This document shows positions 10,408-20,501 of a stretch of DNA of 64,000 bases, piece by piece (within the stretch, counting starts at the first letter, position 1; each line of letters opens with the position of its first letter). The DNA lies in NCBI GenBank assembly GCA_020310875.1, contig CM035413.1:186559855-186623854 (forward strand), given 5' to 3'. The notes below the pieces were generated by a model that saw nothing but the letters and a program-made list of their open reading frames with translations, did no database searches and was not told where the DNA came from. Both the position numbers and the translations under genes were made by a program. Origin of the DNA: Ceratopteris richardii (taxonomy: Eukaryota; Streptophyta; Polypodiopsida; Polypodiales; Pteridaceae).

Positions 10408-11155
10408 CCCCCTCCCCCCCCCACCCCCCGTTCCCCGTTCTGACAGCCCCCCGTTCTGACAGCCCCCCCTCCCGCCCCCCGTTCTGACAGCCCCCCCCCC
10501 CGCCCCCCGTTCTGACAGCCCCCCCCCCCCGCCCCCCGTTCTGACAGCCCCCCCCCCCCGCCCCCCGTTCTGACAGCCCCCCCCCCCACACCCCCCGTTC
10601 TGACAGCCCCCCCCCCCCACCCCCCGTTCTGACAGCCCCCCCCGCCCCCCGCACCCCCCCCTCGCCCCCGGTTCTGACAGCCCCCCCCCCCCGCCCCCCC
10701 CGCCCCCCGTTCTGATAGCCCCCGCCCCCCGTTCTGACAGCCCCCCCCCATCCCCCGTTCTGACAGCCCCCCCGCCCCCCGTTCTGACAGCCCCCCGCCG
10801 CCCCCCGTTCTGACAGCCCCCCCCCCCCGCCCCCCGTTCTAACAGCCCCCACCCCGCCCCCCGTTCTGACAGCCCCCCCCCCCCGCCCCCCGTTCTGACA
10901 GCCCCCCCCCTTGCCCCCCGTTCTGACAGCCCCCCCGCCCCACGTTCTGACAGCCCCCTCCCCCCCCCCCCCGCCCCCCGTTCTGACAGCCCCTCCCGCC
11001 CCCCGTTCTGACAGCCCCCCCCCGCCCCCCGTTCTGACAGCCCCCCCCCGCCCCCCCCCCCCCCCCGCCCCCCCCCGCCCCCCGTTCTGACACCCCCCCC
11101 CCCCCCCCCCGCCCCCCGTTCTGACAGCACCCCCTCCCCCCCCCCCCCCCCCCCC
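10408..11155. repeat. C-rich minisatellite, core GTTCTGACAG, about 24 copies
   Basis: About 24 copies of GTTCTGACAG (two carry one change, TGATAG and TAACAG) are separated by runs of 10-35 nearly pure C with an occasional G, A or T. Unit length varies through the C runs. The minus strand therefore has dozens of long G runs and high G-quadruplex potential; the plus strand could form i-motifs. It lies between integrase and the additional ORF of Gypsy-A, directly upstream of a TATA box. Such a tract is prone to replication slippage and assembly error, so copy number in the assembly may be wrong. Confidence 0.9.
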
Positions 11156-11157
11156 TC

Positions 11158-11164
11158 TATATAA
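11158..11164 (+). promoter_or_regulatory. internal TATA box before the additional ORF of Gypsy-A
   Basis: TATATAA in CTCTATATAATCC, at the very end of the C-rich minisatellite. A leader of about 425 bp, once the nested copia is set aside, separates it from the ATG at 18,141. Position and sequence suit an RNA polymerase II promoter for the additional ORF; transcription from it is inferred. Confidence 0.45.
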
Positions 11165-11570
11165 TCCTCTAAACTTCCACTCAGCCGGCAACCCAGTGCG
11201 GCCCCCCATCCAGTTTTTTTTTTTTTTTTCTCTTTTAAATTTTCTTTCATTTTATTTTTCTTTATTTTTCTTTTTATTTTTTATTTTTATTTATTTTATT
11301 TTATTTTATTTTGTTAATATTTCACTTCTTTTTTTTATTTTTTTTGTATATAGTTTCACTCTCTATTGTTTGTTTCCTTTGTATTTAATCTTGTACCTCT
11401 CTGTTTTTCAAGTTTTTACAGTCGTTTTTAGGGTAATTGCTCATGCCGGATCCATTTTTTGGGTTCTCTGTTCCCAGTTTAGGTGTTTTTCCTAGGTTTT
11501 TCCCGTTCAATTTAGAGTTACCTTCTTAAGCCATTGCTATCTGTGGTTGCAGCACTTTGTGACAGCGTTT
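11165..11570 (+). other. T-rich leader between TATA box and Copia-A1
   Basis: A pyrimidine-rich leader with long T runs (11,214-11,345) and TTTATTTTA repeats, without a long plausible frame. Its last bases (TGACAGCGTTT) continue across the nested copia into TGCTCTGCAACTATGGCG at 18,129, so the leader and the additional ORF were contiguous before Copia-A1 arrived. Confidence 0.5.
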
Positions 11571-12603
11571 TGTTGGAGTTTATTGATCTCCAAAGTACAG
11601 CTAGAAGTAGGTGAAACCCAACAGGACCTAGTTGACTTTTTCACAAACTTGTATGCACAGACCAATTTTCTTGCAGAGCAAATTTCTCTTTACTCACTTG
11701 GAATTTTCCAAAACTGTTTCACACACATAAACTAGACTCTAAGAGCTTTCCAACAAGATATAGAACACCTCAAATGGATAAATACACAATGAGCTATGAC
11801 CTCTGCAATATGCAGCTTTAATGGAGACCTTGAAACAGAGATGAACCTGAGGACACACATCACTTGCAGAGACTACTGCTCTTAAGTCACAACTCCAATG
11901 ACTTTGAAACTTTCCAGAATACAAGTAGACTCAAAGAGCTTTCTAACAAGCCAAAGAAAACATGATTTGGATACATACACAAGGAGATATGACCTCTGCA
12001 AGTTTGAGGTTTAATGGAGACCTTCAGCAGGGATAAAAAACAGAGAACACACACTACTTGCAGAGAGTATTGCTCTCAGCTCACGAATCCAATGATTATG
12101 ACAATTTACAGGACGAAAGTAGACAGTAAGAGCTTTCCAATGAGCTATCAAACATGTAATTTGGATATATAATGAGGGAGATACAACCTCTGCAATCTCT
12201 GCATACAAAACTACAGCAGTGTAGAGATACACATATGACTCTCTTGGACATCCCACAAGATCATGACTTTTCTCCTCTTTTTATAGCATGGGAAACTAAT
12301 CTAAAACCTTCCTAATACATCTAAATTCGTGGTAGACACTTGGATGGAGGTATTACATGACTCAAGTGCTCAAATAAGCAAAGTATTGATGGACTTTGAG
12401 AACTAGCCACATCGACCTTCCACTAGGACACCACTGAAGCTCCCTTGTGACTCACTAATTTGACTCACCATGTTCTAGAACTCACGTGGTATTTTTGCTA
12501 CATTTTATCAATAATATGAGCCTTCTTGAAGTATTTGAAGACTTCCTAAAGGTATTTACATAATTTGAAACTTGTACCCTACATAAAACAAATGTTCGCA
12601 ACA
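11571..12603 (-). repeat. Copia-A1 3' LTR
   Basis: TGTTGGAGTTTATTG...TTCGCAACA on the plus strand. Inside, a module of about 185 bp (AGAGCTTTCYAAYRAG, then a GGATA-containing stretch, then a CCTCTGCA block) recurs about three times. A TATA box on the minus strand is at 12,278-12,285. Confidence 0.95.
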
Positions 12604-12618
12604 TTCTCCCCCTCAAGT
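12604..12618 (-). other. Copia-A1 polypurine tract
   Basis: On the minus strand CTTGAGGGGGAGAA ends at the 3' LTR boundary, the usual plus-strand priming site. The gag-pol stop codon (TGA) overlaps its start. Confidence 0.8.
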
Positions 12619-15600
12619 TTCAAAGGGTATTCCCTTCATGCCAAGAATATAGTTGAATCTTTGAAGCTTTGGTCCATCCAAGGATTTGGTGAAGATATCT
12701 GCAACTTGATCCTTTGTTCCAACAAAAGAAACCTGCACTTCATTGTTCATGGCCTTCTCTCGAACATAATGATAGTGAACCTCTATATGCTTTGTTCTAG
12801 CATGAAAAATAGGATTTGAGGTCATATGAATGCTGCTCAAGTTATCCCCATATATCAGTGGTACATCAACCTGCACATTCAAGTCATGAAACAACTTTTT
12901 AAACCACATAACCTCAGTAGTAGCCAATGCTAAACCTCTATACTCAGCCTCTGTAGAAGATAAAGCAACTGTAGGCTGTTTCTTTGAACTCCATGTTAAT
13001 GTCTTGTTTCCTGCTATTACCACATATCCACTTGTGGATCCTCTGTCATCTTTGCTTCCAGCCCAATCTGCATCACTAAAGACTTTAAGAGTTAGATCAG
13101 CATCATGACTATAAAATAATCCTTCGTTCATGGTACCTTTCAAATACCTAAGCACTCTTTTCGCTGCATGCATATGAGGTACTCTAGGTTCATGCATAAA
13201 CTGTGACAATACTCCCACTGCATAACATATATCAGGTCTAGTTTTTGTTGCATAAATCAAAGATCCTACCATGGATCTATATACATTCATATCATGCAAC
13301 TCATCACCTTCCTTTGCGCTTAGCTTTACATTACATTCCATTGGAGTAGAAACAAATTTACATTCCTGCATACCAAACCTTTTCAGCATATCACATATAT
13401 ACTTTCTTTGTATCAACCACATACCTTCATCGCTATACACAATTTCAATCCCAAGAAAGTATCTGAGCAAACCAAGATCTGAAATTTTAAATTCCTTTCC
13501 CAAATTACCTTTTATCTCATCAATTGCTTTTGCATCATTCCTTGTAATCAACAAGTCATCCACATAAATGCATACATAGACACACATGCCATCTACATGT
13601 TTTACATAAAGTGAAGGATCAGCATGACTTGCTGTGTATCCTTGCAGCATAAGATACTTTACCAACCTTGCATTCCATGCCCTTGGTGCCTGTTTAAGAC
13701 CATACAATGCCTTCTTTAACCTGCATACATGATTAGGACATTTTGCATCCACATAACCATCTGGTTGTGACATATACACTTCTTCATTTAACTCACCATT
13801 AAGAAAGGCATTCTTTATATCGAGTTGATATATATTCCACCTTTTACTTGTACCTAAAGCCAACAAAGTTCTCACCGTTGCCATATTTGCTACTGGACTA
13901 AATGTTTCCTCATAGTCCACACCTTGAGTTTGATTATATCCTTTTGCGACAAGTCTAGCCTTATATCTAGACACACTACCATCACTATTTCTTTTAATCT
14001 TAAAAACCCACTTGCAACCAATTATCTTTTGCTTTGGTGTACTTGGAACTAAATTCCAAGTCTTGTTATCCTGTAGTGCTTCCATTTCTTCTCTCATTGC
14101 TTTCTCCCACTTTTCATCTCCTTTGGCCTCATCATAACATGTGGGTTCATTTTCCTGCTCAACTTTTGTCATAAAAGCATAATGAGTATTCATGAAAGAT
14201 TTATAAGTATACCTTTGAGGTTGCTTACTTACTCTTGAAGTTCTTCTTACCTCCAATGTAGATGCTCTTCCTTTCTTATTAGGAATCTTTGATGATTCTC
14301 CATACTCACATACATCACTAATTTCCTCTCCTTCATCATTAACTTCAACAAGTTTGAGTTTACCTTTACTTTTAACACTTGGAGGTGAATCTTGCCTTAA
14401 TCTTCCATTGAAAGGTGATCCTCTTTCTTCATCTAAACCACTCCTTTCATCATTTAAACTTCCTGATGGCTGAACTATGCATTCATCTCCTTCAACCACA
14501 CCTTCTTCATTTTCACCCATGACCTGCAAACAATTCTTATCTGCATACCATGAAAGTAATTCATCAAAGTTTACATCTCTTGACACAACAACCTTATTGG
14601 TATGAGGATTATAGCATCTATATCCTCTTTGAGTATCTGCATAACCAATAAATATACATTTTTCTGATTTTGCATCAAGTTTACATCTCACCTCACTAGG
14701 TACATGTACATAACATACACAGCCAAATACTTTCAAATGACTTACACTTGGTTTCCTTCCATGCCATACCTCATATGGTGTCAAATGATGAACTCCAGCA
14801 GTCGGAACTCTATTCATAATGTAAACACTTGTGCTAACAGCTTCAGCCCAAAAATAATTAGGCAAACACATATCATTAAGCATGCTTCTAGATGCTTCTG
14901 CTATGATTCTGTTTCTTCTTTCTGCGACTCCATTTTGTTGTGGAGTATACCTGCATGTAACTTCTCTTTTGATACCTTCATCATACAAAAAATCAGTAAA
15001 AGCTTGAGAGAAATACTCTCCTCCTCCATCGGATCTTAGCTTCTTAATATACCTTCTTGTTTGCTTTTCGACATATGATTTGAACTTCTTGAAACAATCA
15101 AAGACCTCACTCTTATGTTTAATAAAATACACAAATGTCATTCTACTATGATCATCAATGAATGATACATAGTACTTATTACCAACCAAGGATGCCTCTT
15201 TAGTAGGTCCCCACACATCTGTGTGTATGAGATCTAGCAAACCATCACTTACATAGCTTGAATGCTTGAAAGGTTTTCTACTCTGCTTACCCATTTGACA
15301 TGCTTCACAAAGATGCACCATATGTTGCTTAGTAAGATCAGGTAATCCTTCAACAATCCTCTTCTTTGATAGCTCCTTTAACCTGTGTACATTCATGTGT
15401 CCAATCCTTTTGTGCCATAGATCAAGCTGTGCTATTCGATGCATACCATAAGAGAAATAGTTTGTATGATTTGGGTTTACCTTGAATGTAAACAATCTAC
15501 CTTGTTTTTGACCTCTAGCAATTAACCTCCTTTGCTTTGGATCCTCAATGAAGCAACCTGCATGATTAAATCTCACTTGTAGACCTTTTTCTACCATTTG

Positions 15601-16842
15601 ACCAACCGACATCAAATTCTTAGTGATCGTTGGCACATAAAGTACATCCTTCAAGCAATTTGTCTTGCTCTTATCCTGCATAACAACATCTCCAACCTGC
15701 ATAATCTTATGTGTTGTATCATCTCCTGTTTCAACATGACCTTTACATGACGGATTATGCATATTAGAAAACCATGAAGCATCATGAGACATGTGATTAG
15801 AACAACCACTATCTACATACCATACATCGCTATTGCAATTCATCTTAGTTTCTACATTCATCATAAGAAGAGAATCATAATCATCACTTTTACCTTCAAC
15901 TGCATAATTTCCTTGTTGTTTACCTCTTCTTGAATAGCCTCCTCTTCGATTACCACCTTGATTATTTTCATTTTGATAACAATCTTTGACATAGTGTCCA
16001 TACCTTCCACATATATAGCAATTGTTCTTATTATCTTCACTCCTTTGTCTTTGGTTGTAGTTGTAGTAGCCTCTCGTACCTCTAGCGCTTGATCTTCCTC
16101 TTCCTCTTGTGTTGAAGAAGCCACTTGAAGTCCTTTGATCATCGCTCCTTCCTCGACCTCTATTTGAACCTCTTCCACCTCTGTTTCCACCTCTTGATGA
16201 TCCTACATAAAGAGCTTGTCCTTGAGATCCTTTTTGATTTGAAGTAGAACCATTTAGATTCATCTCCTCCGTGACCATGAGGGCAATAAGTTGATCAAAA
16301 TCTGGTAATTCTCCTCTAACATAAACTGAAGTAATGAAGGGTTTCCATCTCTCATCATCTTTGAGTCCGTTGAGAGTATGTGCAACCAAGTCGTCGTCCT
16401 CCACATGAGCTTGAATTGATCCTAGTTGATCTGCAATCTCTTTAACTTTCAATATGTAATCATTGACCGATGTCCTTGTATCTTTCTTTATGTTATTCAA
16501 CTCATTTTTGAGTTGAATCTTCCTTGCTCTTGTACCTGTAGCATACAACCTTTCCAATGCAAGCCAAACATCTCTACTTGTGTCTAGATCTTGTATGTGT
16601 CCTACCATTGAATCTTGAATATTTTGTGATAAAATGAATATAACCCTTTTGTCTCTCTCATTCCAAAGTCTAAACTCCCTCAATTGTTGCTGATTTGGGT
16701 CCTCTGGTAATGTGGGTTTGATATCTGTGCCGTCAATCAAACCATACAAGCCTCTACCTTGCAAGTATGTTGTGATTCTAAACTTCCATGCCTGATAATT
16801 GGTCTTATCAAGCTTCTCTATTTGTGCATGTTGGTCTCCCAT
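12613..16842 (-). CDS. Copia-A1 gag-pol polyprotein, 1,409 aa
   Basis: Single open frame that would be cleaved into particle protein and enzymes. Residues 1-270: UBN2-type copia gag (KLDKTNYQAWKFRI; ALERLYATGTRARK), with an Arg/Gly-rich stretch at 210-265. CCHC knuckle CYICGRYGHYVKDC at about 275-288. Protease site VDSGCSNHM near 344. Integrase: HKRIGHMN finger near 485, catalytic core in HTDVWGP (about 542), RSDGGGEY (about 604) and QNGVAERRN (about 640). RT: KARLVAKGYNQTQGVDYEET, YQLDIKNAFLNG, ALYGLKQAPRAWN, YVDD near 1,092. RNase H: SDADWAGSKD, ALSSTEAEYRGLA, DNLSSIHM, ARTKHIEVHYHYVREK. All catalytic blocks are present. Length is typical for copia. The frame looks whole; activity is not known. 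Confidence 0.95.
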   Translation of the reverse strand: MGDQHAQIEKLDKTNYQAWKFRITTYLQGRGLYGLIDGTDIKPTLPEDPNQQQLREFRLWNERDKRVIFILSQNIQDSMVGHIQDLDTSRDVWLALERLYATGTRARKIQLKNELNNIKKDTRTSVNDYILKVKEIADQLGSIQAHVEDDDLVAHTLNGLKDDERWKPFITSVYVRGELPDFDQLIALMVTEEMNLNGSTSNQKGSQGQALYVGSSRGGNRGGRGSNRGRGRSDDQRTSSGFFNTRGRGRSSARGTRGYYNYNQRQRSEDNKNNCYICGRYGHYVKDCYQNENNQGGNRRGGYSRRGKQQGNYAVEGKSDDYDSLLMMNVETKMNCNSDVWYVDSGCSNHMSHDASWFSNMHNPSCKGHVETGDDTTHKIMQVGDVVMQDKSKTNCLKDVLYVPTITKNLMSVGQMVEKGLQVRFNHAGCFIEDPKQRRLIARGQKQGRLFTFKVNPNHTNYFSYGMHRIAQLDLWHKRIGHMNVHRLKELSKKRIVEGLPDLTKQHMVHLCEACQMGKQSRKPFKHSSYVSDGLLDLIHTDVWGPTKEASLVGNKYYVSFIDDHSRMTFVYFIKHKSEVFDCFKKFKSYVEKQTRRYIKKLRSDGGGEYFSQAFTDFLYDEGIKREVTCRYTPQQNGVAERRNRIIAEASRSMLNDMCLPNYFWAEAVSTSVYIMNRVPTAGVHHLTPYEVWHGRKPSVSHLKVFGCVCYVHVPSEVRCKLDAKSEKCIFIGYADTQRGYRCYNPHTNKVVVSRDVNFDELLSWYADKNCLQVMGENEEGVVEGDECIVQPSGSLNDERSGLDEERGSPFNGRLRQDSPPSVKSKGKLKLVEVNDEGEEISDVCEYGESSKIPNKKGRASTLEVRRTSRVSKQPQRYTYKSFMNTHYAFMTKVEQENEPTCYDEAKGDEKWEKAMREEMEALQDNKTWNLVPSTPKQKIIGCKWVFKIKRNSDGSVSRYKARLVAKGYNQTQGVDYEETFSPVANMATVRTLLALGTSKRWNIYQLDIKNAFLNGELNEEVYMSQPDGYVDAKCPNHVCRLKKALYGLKQAPRAWNARLVKYLMLQGYTASHADPSLYVKHVDGMCVYVCIYVDDLLITRNDAKAIDEIKGNLGKEFKISDLGLLRYFLGIEIVYSDEGMWLIQRKYICDMLKRFGMQECKFVSTPMECNVKLSAKEGDELHDMNVYRSMVGSLIYATKTRPDICYAVGVLSQFMHEPRVPHMHAAKRVLRYLKGTMNEGLFYSHDADLTLKVFSDADWAGSKDDRGSTSGYVVIAGNKTLTWSSKKQPTVALSSTEAEYRGLALATTEVMWFKKLFHDLNVQVDVPLIYGDNLSSIHMTSNPIFHARTKHIEVHYHYVREKAMNNEVQVSFVGTKDQVADIFTKSLDGPKLQRFNYILGMKGIPFET

Positions 16843-17077
16843 AATACAAATGCTAAGCTTCCTCCTTTAAGCCTCCTTTCCAATGTGTGTGACGAGAAGA
16901 AATATAATATTTACCTTGTAAATGAGGTATGTGCACCTTTCTTTGCTTGGATGTTGCTTCAGATGCCTCCTTGCAATCTTCTTCTACCTTTGTGTAGTGT
17001 TGATGATGAACTACTTCTTTGATAGCTTCAAATTCTTTGTCAAGGTATGATAACCTTCTCCAAGCCTCCAAGTACTT

Positions 17078-17090
17078 GCTCTGATACCAA
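17078..17090 (-). other. Copia-A1 primer-binding site (initiator tRNA-Met type)
   Basis: On the minus strand TTGGTATCAGAGC follows the 5' LTR directly. TGGTATCAGAGC is the standard copia primer site, complementary to the 3' end of plant initiator tRNA-Met. Confidence 0.9.
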
Positions 17091-18123
17091 TGTTGGAGTT
17101 TATTGATCTCCAAAGTACAGCTAGAAGTAGGTGAAACCCAACAGGACCTAGTTGACTTTTTCACAAACTTGTATGCACAGACCAATTTTCTTGCAGAGCT
17201 AATTTCTCTTTACTCACTTGGAAGTTTCCAAAATTGTTTCACACACATAAACTAGACTCTAAGAGCTTTCCAACAAGATATAGAACACCTCAAATGGATA
17301 AATACACAATGAGCTATGACCTCTGCAATATGCAGCTTTAATGGAGACCTTGAAACAGAGATGAACCTGAGGACACACATCACTTGCAGAGACTACTGCT
17401 CTTAACTCACAACTCCAATGACTTTGAAGCTTTCCAAAATACAAGTAGACTTAAAGATCTTTCTAACAAGCCAAAGAACACATGATTTGGATACATACAC
17501 AAGGAGATATGACCTCTGCAAGTTTGAGGTTTAATGGAGACCTTCAGCAGGGATAAAAAACAGAGAACACACACTACTTGCAGAGAGTATTGCTCTCAGC
17601 TCACAAATCCAATGATTATGAAAATTTACAGAATGAAAGTAGATAGTAAGAGCTTTCCAATGAGCTATCAAACATGTAATTTGGATATATAATGAGGGAG
17701 ATACAACCTCTGCAATCTCTACATACAAAACTACAGCAGTGTAGAGATACACATATGACTCTCTTGGACATCCCACAAGATCACGACTTTTCTCCTCTTT
17801 TTATAGCATGGGAAACTAATCTAAAACCTTCCTAATACATCTAAATTCGTGGTAGACACTTGGATGGAGGTATTACATGACTCAAGTGCTCAAATAAGCA
17901 AAGTATTGATGGACTTTGAGAACTAGCCACATCGACCTTCCACTAGGACACCACTGAAGCTCCCTTGTGACTCACTAATTTGACTCACCATGTTCTAGAA
18001 CTCACGTGGTATTTTTGCTACATTTTATCAATAATATGAGCCTTCTTGAAGTATTTGAAGACTTCCCAAAGGTATTTACATAATTTGAAACTTGTACCCT
18101 ACATAAAACAAATGTTCGCAACA
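17091..18123 (-). repeat. Copia-A1 5' LTR
   Basis: 1,033 bp, near-identical to 11,571-12,603. Its right edge abuts the target duplication and lies only 17 bp before the ATG of the additional ORF of Gypsy-A, pointing its own transcription away from that ORF. Confidence 0.95.
17798..17805 (-). promoter_or_regulatory. Copia-A1 LTR promoter TATA box
   Basis: TATAAAAA on the minus strand in GCTATAAAAAGAGGAG, about 320 bp into the 5' LTR in the direction of transcription. The same box is at 12,278-12,285 in the 3' LTR and at 45,730-45,737 in Copia-A2. Confidence 0.75.
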
Positions 18124-18140
18124 CGTTTTGCTCTGCAACT

Positions 18141-20105
18141 ATGGCGTCTTCCGCTCCCCAGCAGGATTCATCCATGGCTACCGAGGTGTACTCGGAGCTT
18201 GCTCCTTCGGCCTTGGCTTTCGGTCCTTTCCATCCAGAGGTAGGCCCCATATTGCCTATGGCACCCTCCCGGTCAGCCCCTCTAGCCTCCACCCCGACCG
18301 TCCTTGCCGCCACCCTCCACCCCACCCCTCGGGTCCACCTCCCCTCCATAGTCCACCCCATTCCTCGCGCACCGTTTCCACGCCCTACTACCCCCGCCAC
18401 CCCTACCCATTTACAGGGTAGTCAACCTTTCGCGGGGTCCCTTCCGTGCCTCTCCATATCTGGTTCCTCGTTACATAGCCCCGGCCATCTTCCACCAGCT
18501 TCCCTTCGTCCCATTGAAGCACCTCCCACAGCCGTGCCAACGTTCTCCGATGGTTCCAGTGGCCACCCCGCCCACAGTTCCGGTAGTCATTCCACATCTC
18601 CGGTTCCCCGTCCACCATCGTCATCCATCGTTGACCATCACGACCCATCTTCGACCCTTTCCATTCGCCTGCATTTGGCCTTGCCTCCCATCCCGCTCTT
18701 TGATCTCCTTCCCGAGGGTTGCCTCCGTCAGGCCGGTCTTTGGCGATTGGCCTCCCTCCTCTTATCCGAGGCGGAGGGGTCCGATATTCGCATAGTGCTG
18801 CTTGAATTCCCTCATTTCCCATCCGGTTCGCTGACCCCTGCGGTCATAGCTGCCGGCATAGGTTCTCCCATATATTCGTTTCATGCTCCGCAGTCCATTT
18901 ACTCGGGGTTATCTCGGGAAGAGACCATAGCTTTCTGCATTTCAGTATATGGCGTTGATGCCATGCCAGCTCGCTGTCCTTCATTTGTTCATTTTCTTTT
19001 TCTTATTTCGTAGTCCCTCCTCAGACCTTCCGTTGCACGAAATTCATATAGCTGACCCCCTCTTCTGTTTTTTACATGGCCGACCATTTCCATATGGCAC
19101 TCTCATGTTCCAGTCATTCCTCCTACGCTCTCGCCGTTTCCATGATGCCCTCCACTGAGGCACCGGTTCGTTCTCCATTTATTCCGCCCCAGTGTTGGCT
19201 TGGCTCTTTCATCTGCCTGGTACACAGCTCATAGCATCCAGCCGTAGTCTTGACCCTTCCCTTCCTCCACCTTCTATTCACCATTCTTCCCCTCCCCCTC
19301 CTCCGCCGCCCGTTGTCGTGCCCTCCGCCCCTGGCACTCTTCGGCAGGCATGTGTTTCCATTGCCGCCTCCACTCCCCCTCCAGCTCGCAGAGTCCGTAC
19401 GCGTTTGATGGATTCCTTTCCTACCCCTATCCCTGCCTCGCCCATTCATTTCCACCCCTCGGCAGCTGCCTCCCAGCCCCCTCTCCCTCTCCCGCCATAT
19501 CCATTGAGTCCGCTTCCACCTCCCATCCTCATCCCTCATCCCCTCCTTCTCCCTCTTACCCCCAGCCTACCCTGGCCCCACCCCCACCACCACCCGTCGC
19601 GCAGCCTTCCGACCCGCAGCCTTCCATCCGTGATAGCCTCGACGACAACCCACCATTTTTGGGCCTACTTCGTGATGCGAGCCTCGTCGCGAGTGATGGC
19701 GCCGACGCCGCCCGTCTCTCCCTTGATTCCGTCTCAGCGACCGCTGCACTTCACCAGCAGTATGCTATGACGATCGATCGCATTCGTGCTGCTGCCGCGG
19801 CTCAGTGGCAGACCTCGCGGGATGCGTTGCGGGCCATGCAGCAGGAGCGGGGCCGGTATCGAGATGAGGCTGATGCTACGACTCGCGCTCTCATGGAGAT
19901 CCGCCAGCGTGCGTCATTAGGCATTTGTGATAGTCCTGCATGTCGGTTGGTCTGCCGAGAGCGCGATCACCTCCGCAGGTATAGGAGCAGGATTGCTGCA
20001 TACACTGAGGAGGCAGCCATCATTCCCCCCGGCTCACCCAACTTACCTCTACCTCGGGACGATGTTCCTCCCGGGGAGAGGCCTCCTTCCCCACCGTTGC
20101 CATAG
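18141..20105 (+). pseudogene. additional Pro/Ser-rich ORF of Gypsy-A, between integrase and 3' LTR
   Basis: Not a recognised family. The start ATG has a strong context (A at -3, G at +4). In order the region encodes a long Pro/Ser/His-rich segment (about 18,200-18,660), a more globular stretch (LRQAGLWRLASLLLSEAEG, SLTPAVIAAGIGS, about 18,700-19,150), a second Pro-rich linker (19,250-19,620) and a helical, coiled-coil-like end (YAMTIDRIRAAAAAQWQ, MQQERGRYRDEADATTRALM, about 19,760-20,020) with CDSPACRLVC beside it. GC content is much higher than in gag-pol, which hints at a different origin. It is broken, with about two breaks. Additional ORFs before the 3' LTR are known in Tat/Athila gypsy elements; homology to those is unproven. 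Confidence 0.65.
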
Positions 20106-20413
20106 TCATGCGTTCCGTGTCTATCCACTAGGTTCTAGGTATTCACTCATACTTGAGTTTCCAGAGTTTCATTGGCTTTTCCCTAGCCTCATTTTGTTGT
20201 GAGGCTCGGTGTAGGATGCATCTACTTATCCCTTTTGGTTCCATTGCCATTCAGTAGCTCATCACTTCCTTCTAATAGACAGATCTTTGCCAGTCCTTGG
20301 CACTTCATGTACTTACCATGGACAGTTATTTCCTTGTTCCTTTCTGCTTTTATATGAGATTATGGTTCAGTGTTCATTGTGTGTGTTCATTTTGTAATCT
20401 CTGGTTGATTATT

Positions 20414-20501
20414 GGTTGTTTTATTACTCTGACTGTGTACAGGTTGGTTTCTCTGTGGGTTGTTTTATTACTCTGACTGTGTACAAGTTGGTTTCTCTCT
20501 G
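20414..20501 (+). repeat. 44-bp tandem duplication in the Gypsy-A 3' region
   Basis: Two adjacent near-identical units start at 20,414 and 20,458 with GGTTGTTTTATTACTCTG and run through GACTGTGTAC and GTTGGTTTCTCT. It lies in the non-coding stretch between the additional ORF and the polypurine tract; a C-rich block (20,570-20,650) follows. Confidence 0.8.

Larger units (their letters stand above)
11571..18123 (-). mobile_element. Copia-A1: whole-looking Ty1/copia element nested in Gypsy-A
   Basis: 6,553 bp, flanked by the perfect target duplication CGTTT (11,566-11,570 and 18,124-18,128). Both LTRs are 1,033 bp and differ at about 17 positions by eye (1.6%). Transcription is right to left: 5' LTR 17,091-18,123, primer site, one gag-pol frame of 1,409 codons, polypurine tract, 3' LTR 11,571-12,603. 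Integrase lies before RT, which defines copia. It looks whole, with no breaks seen, and is younger than Gypsy-A by both nesting and LTR divergence. A second family member, Copia-A2, is at 39,501-46,055. Confidence 0.96.

Noticed and set aside
10408-11155. CRISPR-like appearance of regularly spaced short repeats
   Set aside because: The 'spacers' are homopolymer C of varying length, and the context is a plant retrotransposon with no cas genes; it is a minisatellite.
10334-11250. Several long minus-strand frames rich in Gly with SERGAGG / CQNGGRGG repeats
   Set aside because: They are translations of the C-rich minisatellite. All frames are open there because the repeat lacks stops; there is no non-repetitive protein sequence.
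12011-12256. 81-codon frame found in three Copia-A LTR copies (also 17,531-17,776 and 45,463-45,708)
   Set aside because: It is repeated only because the LTR is; it is disrupted in the fourth copy near 40,000 and lies around the LTR promoter, with no domain.
14704-15039. Plus-strand frames inside the copia gag-pol regions (also 42,633-42,968, 13,271-13,567, 16,759-17,022)
   Set aside because: Shadows of the minus-strand polyprotein, identical in both family members for that reason only.
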